The position numbers were made by a program, and so were the translations under genes. Below, piece after piece: positions 4,883 to 5,658 of a DNA stretch of 5,658 bases (position 1 is the stretch's first letter; each line of letters begins with the position of its first letter). This DNA is from an uncultured Polyangiaceae bacterium. GTDB lineage: Bacteria; Myxococcota_A; Polyangia; Polyangiales; Polyangiaceae. The notes beneath the pieces are model-generated. The model did no database searches. It was given only the letters and a program-made list of their open reading frames with translations, and was not told the DNA's origin. The stretch lies in assembly GCA_938004815.1 (NCBI GenBank), contig CALKVR010001391.1:1-5658 (forward strand). The letters are read 5' to 3'.

Positions 4883-5658
4883 GTGGTCTGGGCGGCCCTC
4901 GCCACCGTCGGCTTTCTCGTCCTCGCGGTCGTCGCGAGGCGTTGGGTCGCGCGCCGCGGACCGCGCGCCGCGGCCGTGGCTGCCGCGTGCGCGTGCGCGT
5001 TCGCGTGCGGCAGCTACGGCGCAGCGCGGGCCTACGCCAACATCCGGGGCACGCCCGAGCCGCAGCCGCCTCGCGAGCTCGGGCCTGGGGTCGTGTACGA
5101 ACGCCGTGTGGACCCCTCGGCGCCTCGCGTCGAGCACTGGGTGAAGGTCGACCTCGGCCGGGGCGACCTCGAGGTGGTCTTTTCCCGAGGGGACGACGGG
5201 GACCTGCCGCTCGTCGGCGCCACCACCAGCGAGTTCGCGGTCGACGAGGGCGCCATCGTCGCGACCAACGGCGGGTTCTTCGAGCCGTGGGAGCCGGGCC
5301 TCATCGATCCGTACCCGAAGCGCGGGGAGCGCGTCGCACCAGTCGGGATCGGCGCGAGCGATGGGCGCGTTTTCGGCGAGGCCGACCCCCGCGTCCGCAC
5401 CCTCTTCGTCGCCGGAGACGGCTCGCTCGGCTTCGAGCGTCCGGAGAAGATCGTCGCCGCGATGTCGGGCGGTTGCATGCTGGTCGAGCGGGGGCGGCCG
5501 CGATCGTCCGGGGGCTGCGAGCTGATGAAGGTGAACGACAAGCCTCAGCCGCGGACGGCGCTCGGGCTGAGCGCCGACCGCCAGACGCTGTGGCTCCTGG
5601 TCGTGGACGGCAGGCAGGCGCGGTACTCGGCCGGCGCCACGCTCGACGAGCTCAGCGC
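4883..5658 (+). CDS. Membrane-anchored phosphodiester glycosidase family protein (NAGPA domain), 3' truncated by window end
   Basis: The frame runs from GTG 4883 to the window edge without a stop, giving 258 visible residues. Residues 2-18 are hydrophobic (VVWAALATVGFLVLAVV) followed by basic residues, and 29-42 are a second Ala/Cys-rich apolar stretch with Cys36, 38 and 42. This fits a membrane anchor with the rest outside the cytoplasm. From about 85 onward it matches the NAGPA/DUF2233 family (phosphodiester glycosidase; N-acetylglucosamine-1-phosphodiester alpha-N-acetylglucosaminidase domain): ATNGGFFEPW (127-136), AMSGGCML (193-200), QPRTALGLS (222-230), LLVVDGRQ (238-245) and YSAGATLDEL (248-257), in the family's usual order. 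The animal enzyme removes GlcNAc from phosphodiester-linked sugars; bacterial members are linked to exopolysaccharide or cell-surface glycans, with substrate unknown here. The GTG start is chosen because an in-frame TAG lies at 4871 and only this start includes the first anchor; no clear Shine-Dalgarno sequence precedes it. The C-terminus is missing. Confidence 0.88.
   Translation, partial: MVWAALATVGFLVLAVVARRWVARRGPRAAAVAAACACAFACGSYGAARAYANIRGTPEPQPPRELGPGVVYERRVDPSAPRVEHWVKVDLGRGDLEVVFSRGDDGDLPLVGATTSEFAVDEGAIVATNGGFFEPWEPGLIDPYPKRGERVAPVGIGASDGRVFGEADPRVRTLFVAGDGSLGFERPEKIVAAMSGGCMLVERGRPRSSGGCELMKVNDKPQPRTALGLSADRQTLWLLVVDGRQARYSAGATLDELS

Noticed and set aside
5032..5541. Minus-strand open frame opposite the NAGPA gene
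   Set aside because: The plus strand has the ordered NAGPA motifs; this frame is Ser/Pro/Arg-rich antisense sequence.
1..5658. A defence system, mobile element, CRISPR array or biosynthetic cluster
   Set aside because: No transposase, integrase, nuclease, repeat-spacer pattern, tRNA or assembly-line domain is visible; all identified genes are metabolic, surface or uncharacterised single genes.

Overview
The window is GC-rich DNA with coding regions that strongly favour G or C at the third codon position. This produces long but meaningless open frames on the opposite strand. The surface lipoprotein at 3175-3789 has a lipobox, then a long Ser/Thr/Ala/Gly-rich linker, then a Cys-containing domain. 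That layout is common in myxobacteria (Myxococcota, especially Polyangiales), so a Polyangiales-like soil bacterium is the best guess. This is an inference from style, not from a marker gene.

Layout. Positions 1-78 are the 3' end of an unidentified plus-strand gene. Its TGA abuts the TGA of a minus-strand gene inside one TGATCA palindrome. Positions 3108 to 79 (minus strand) hold a two-gene catabolic unit: dihydropyrimidinase/hydantoinase, then 81 nt later a CoA-acylating (methyl)malonate-semialdehyde dehydrogenase of the MmsA/IolA family. Upstream of it, on the same strand, is a small lipoprotein gene (3789 to 3175), separated from the catabolic unit by a weak terminator-like hairpin. A 174-bp divergent region (3790-3963) separates it from two plus-strand genes: an uncharacterised 291-aa protein (3964-4839) and a membrane-anchored phosphodiester glycosidase (NAGPA domain) that starts at GTG 4883 and runs off the right edge.

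How the genes fit together. Dihydropyrimidinase opens dihydrouracil or dihydrothymine to N-carbamoyl-beta-amino acids. After decarbamoylation and transamination, which are not encoded here, the resulting malonate or methylmalonate semialdehyde is the substrate of the MmsA-type enzyme, giving acetyl-CoA or propionyl-CoA. The pair therefore encodes an early and the last step of reductive pyrimidine catabolism. The lipoprotein, the 291-aa protein and the NAGPA protein have no visible link to that pathway.

The most unusual signals are regulatory: (i) a perfect hairpin that buries the Shine-Dalgarno sequence of the dehydrogenase gene; (ii) a -10-like hexamer exactly six bases before the start codon of two genes that lack a Shine-Dalgarno sequence (leaderless candidates), with CTAGACC shared by two promoters; (iii) a Lys in the dehydrogenase where MmsA/IolA enzymes have a conserved substrate-binding Arg. 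I found no RNA genes, mobile elements, CRISPR arrays or convincing defence or secretion system.
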